Source: Neobacillus niacini
GTDB lineage: Bacteria > Bacillota > Bacilli > Bacillales > Cytobacillaceae
Length of the DNA stretch: 64,000 nt
Direction: 5' to 3'
NCBI RefSeq assembly: GCF_019749295.1
Contig: NZ_JACWFG010000005.1
Location: forward strand, 62,001-126,000
This document shows, in pieces, positions 62,187-64,000 of this stretch. Position numbers and translations under genes: made by a program. Each line of letters opens with the position of its first letter. The stretch's first letter is position 1. The notes beneath the pieces are model-generated. The model had not been told where the DNA came from, did not search any database, and saw only the letters and a list, made by a program, of their open reading frames with translations.

Positions 62187-62346
62187 CGGCCAAAACCCAT
62201 CTATTTTGGGTACGGAGGAACCAATTATGGGGGTTAATTCTACTGTGTAGAAGGGATGAGAATTTCTTTCGCCATCCTACCCGTCAGCTAACTTCGTCGG
62301 CTAAAGCGAAGGAGGTCTTGGACCGCCAAGTACAGGGGCTTTTTTT
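62187..62346 (+). promoter_or_regulatory. c-di-AMP riboswitch (ydaO-yuaA class)
   Basis: The conserved ydaO blocks appear in order: GGTACGGAGGAACCAAT, GGGGGTTAAT, ACCCGTCAGCTAAC and TCGTCGGCTAAAGCG. P1 can form from CGGCCAA (62187-62193) and TTGGACCG (62318-62325) with one bulge. A T7 run at 62340-62346 follows, suggesting a transcription-termination platform, though the terminator stem was not resolved. The next gene starts at 62426. In this class c-di-AMP binding turns expression off. Confidence 0.9.
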
Positions 62347-62425
62347 GTTGTGAGAAACATTTTAAGCAGCTTAACTACTACGGTCTTTTATTTATGCCTA
62401 TTTTTAGGGAACAGGTGAAGAAAAA

Positions 62426-62821
62426 ATGACATTAAAAGATTATTTAACAAAATTAAAGATTGGGTTGCCAAAAACAATGGTCCATTTGGATAAGCAGGTA
62501 TATGAGGCTGGAAGTGTCATTAACGGAACCATTGAGATCACTGGCGGACTTATAAAAAATAAAATAAAGAGATACGATATCGATCTAATCGGGATTGATT
62601 CACAGGCATTTGTAGAAGAAACACTAAATAGTCATTCTGTTTTCTGTTCTCTAGAGTGTTGTCCAAACCAGACTGGTAAAATTACATTCATAATCGATGT
62701 TCCAGACGATATACAAAGTAAACAAAGCACATACCAATATAATTTAATGATTAATATTGATTTAGGAAATGCAAATAATATTACGCAAAGTGTCCCTATC
62801 TTGATTGGGGCAGCTTCATAG
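62426..62821 (+). CDS. Short Spo0M-like (arrestin-fold) protein
   Basis: A 131-residue protein whose segment VHLDKQVYEAGSVINGTIEI and following strands match the N-terminal arrestin-like domain of Spo0M; full Spo0M has about 258 residues. The second domain and tail are absent, and no second half follows. AGGTGA precedes the ATG. It lies directly behind a c-di-AMP riboswitch, linking it to c-di-AMP signalling. Function is unknown; Spo0M affects sporulation and cell-envelope processes. Confidence 0.75.
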   Translation: MTLKDYLTKLKIGLPKTMVHLDKQVYEAGSVINGTIEITGGLIKNKIKRYDIDLIGIDSQAFVEETLNSHSVFCSLECCPNQTGKITFIIDVPDDIQSKQSTYQYNLMINIDLGNANNITQSVPILIGAAS

Positions 62822-62967
62822 TTTGTATCTATTAAACTAGTTTTTATATGTAAATCGGCATATTTTCCTATTTATTGATATGGGTTTGTAAACAGCTAGA
62901 AATTAGGCTGTAAACAATCATCGCTATAATAAAGGTAACATAAGACTTTATTAGGGCGGGTGCAACG

Positions 62968-63312
62968 ATGGAAGATACAATGGTTAAATCCTATTTACAA
63001 AAATCACTAGAAGAGTGGAAGGATGATATTTCAGTCGTTCTTACAGAAATAGATAAAGAATATGAAGAAGTGGCTCAAGAATTAAAGGTCTACTCATACA
63101 AATATGGAATCACTAAGCAAGTTATTCAATCGACGGTGAATGAGGAAATTATTGAAAATATTCGCCAGAGATATCATAAACCATTTGAGGAAAGTTATAA
63201 TCAATTAAAAGAATATATTAAAGATTTAGAAGAAAAGCAACGTGTATTTCAAATGTTCGTTCAAAAAATTGATGAAGTAAATCGTAAGGAATCGGCAAAG
63301 AACACAATCTAA
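62968..63312 (+). CDS. Hypothetical coiled-coil protein, 114 residues
   Basis: An all-helical, charged protein (MEDTMVKSYLQKSLEEW, then EYEEVAQELKVYSYKYG and KEYIKDLEEKQRVFQMF). No membrane segment or known domain is recognised. GGGCGGGTG precedes the ATG and a terminator follows, so it appears to be a single gene. Confidence 0.7.
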   Translation: MEDTMVKSYLQKSLEEWKDDISVVLTEIDKEYEEVAQELKVYSYKYGITKQVIQSTVNEEIIENIRQRYHKPFEESYNQLKEYIKDLEEKQRVFQMFVQKIDEVNRKESAKNTI

Positions 63313-63323
63313 TAATAGAGGAT

Positions 63324-63355
63324 AAAGTCTGGTCCAAATGGATCAGGCTTTTTTT
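63324..63355 (+). terminator. Terminator after the coiled-coil gene
   Basis: An 11-bp stem with two wobble pairs (AAGTCTGGTCC/GGATCAGGCTT) and a 4-base loop is followed by TTTTTTG. Confidence 0.85.
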
Positions 63356-63421
63356 GTCGGCAATCGAAATAGCTTTGCATATAGTAATTAACACAGATTC
63401 ACTCGAGAGAGGTGTTGAAGC

Positions 63422-64000
63422 ATGATTACTGCAAGAATCGGAAGTAAATGGTATCGTCTTCCGGAAAGTCTTGAAGAATATTTTCAAAAATTTCGCTCTC
63501 AGGTTATCGGCAATCATCAGGAATTTGACTCACCATACGGTCGAAAGCCTATAATATATGCTGATTGGACGGCAAGTGGTAGATTATTTCGACCAATTGA
63601 AAAAAAAGTTTCAGAGGTATTTGGTCCATTTATGGCCAATACACATACAGAATCAAATATAACAAGTCTAATGATGACTGGAATCTACAATCAATCAAGA
63701 AAAATCATCAAGGAACATGTAAACGCCAATGAAAACGACGCAATCATTCTGGATGGATTTGGGATGACATCTGTTATGAATAAATTACAGAGAATTATGG
63801 GGATTAGAGTCCCGGAACAATGGAAAGACAGTATTAAGCTCTCAGACAAGGATAGGCCAGTTGTTTTTCTAACACATATGGAGCACCATTCCAACCATAC
63901 CTCGTGGCTTGAAACTTTAGCAGATGTCGAGATTATTAGACCCGACTCCGAAGGTTTAGTAGATATGAGTCATCTGGAGCAACTTCTTTCATCCTATCAA
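63422..64000 (+). CDS. Aminotransferase class V-fold PLP enzyme, partial
   Basis: The first 193 codons are present and the frame stays open to the right edge. The protein reads IIYADWTASGRLFRPIEKKV, ANTHTESNITS and FLTHMEHHSNHTSW, the last being the cysteine-desulfurase-type motif H-x-E-H-H-S-N before the PLP lysine region, which lies outside the window. It belongs to class V aminotransferases (selenocysteine lyase/isopenicillin epimerase-like), substrate unknown. GAGAGGTG precedes the ATG. Confidence 0.85.
   Translation, partial: MITARIGSKWYRLPESLEEYFQKFRSQVIGNHQEFDSPYGRKPIIYADWTASGRLFRPIEKKVSEVFGPFMANTHTESNITSLMMTGIYNQSRKIIKEHVNANENDAIILDGFGMTSVMNKLQRIMGIRVPEQWKDSIKLSDKDRPVVFLTHMEHHSNHTSWLETLADVEIIRPDSEGLVDMSHLEQLLSSYQ

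Overview
The window reads as a chromosomal segment of a low-GC, endospore-forming member of the Bacillaceae. Support comes from spore and sporulation genes (an H-type SASP, YjcZ, RacA, a Spo0M-like protein, a SplA-like protein, a DacF-type carboxypeptidase), strong GGAGG ribosome binding sites, frequent TTG/GTG starts and Bacillus-type genes such as ykpA, ykuS, ydjO, yhfH and yclM. A facultatively anaerobic, nitrate-using soil lineage (for example Neobacillus-like) would fit, but the genus is an inference. No rRNA, tRNA, insertion sequence, prophage or CRISPR array was seen.

Layout. 1-12 kb: pyruvate formate-lyase (pflB and the first codons of pflA), a cupredoxin, a C-terminally short MprF-like protein, DacF, molybdate transport (modA, modB), ykuS, the ABC-F protein YkpA, a Sco protein and the anaerobic regulator Fnr with its C-terminal cysteine cluster. 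12.3-14.6 kb: an Smr-less MutS2-like ATPase behind a leader peptide and attenuator. 14.6-16.1 kb: small genes, including a ydjO homologue with an apparent ATT start and a tandem duplication of yhfH. 16.3-18.9 kb: a sensor kinase with a degenerate MHYT region and three tandem PAS domains. 19-21 kb: a selenocysteine-containing formate dehydrogenase. 21-25.5 kb: a LysM/3D cell-wall protein, an array of 52-bp palindromic repeats, narK, and a second NarK-like transporter fused to a PAS domain; both transporters have Fnr-type promoters. 25.8-30 kb: a frameshifted acyl-CoA dehydrogenase, sspH and an LTA synthase. 30.4-37.6 kb: a LacI-controlled sugar ABC importer with two VOC proteins, an SDR and a ThuA-like protein. 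38-41 kb: small genes and a two-subunit CuA heme-copper reductase whose active-site Tyr is replaced by Asn, so it may be a nitric oxide reductase. 41.7-48.7 kb: an ABC importer of the TrpXYZ type followed by the homogentisate pathway (hppD, a flavin reductase-like gene, a FAH-family gene, hmgA). 48.8-57.2 kb: Nudix hydrolase, aspartokinase, a BusR-like regulator facing an OpuB/BusAB-type osmolyte importer, an M50 peptidase and a nitroreductase. 57.2-64 kb: nitronate monooxygenase-like protein, acyltransferase, RacA and a RacA-like neighbour, a Cof phosphatase, a c-di-AMP riboswitch before a short Spo0M-like gene, and the start of a class V aminotransferase-fold gene.

Many genes fit one low-oxygen physiology. 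PFL makes formate and the Sec/Mo formate dehydrogenase can oxidise it. ModAB supplies molybdate, Fnr switches on nitrate/nitrite transport, and the CuA reductase may handle NO. A second theme is c-di-AMP and osmotic control (BusR-like regulator, ydaO-type riboswitch). The most novel-looking element is the attenuator-controlled, Smr-less MutS2 paralogue, which looks like an inducible factor for stalled ribosomes.
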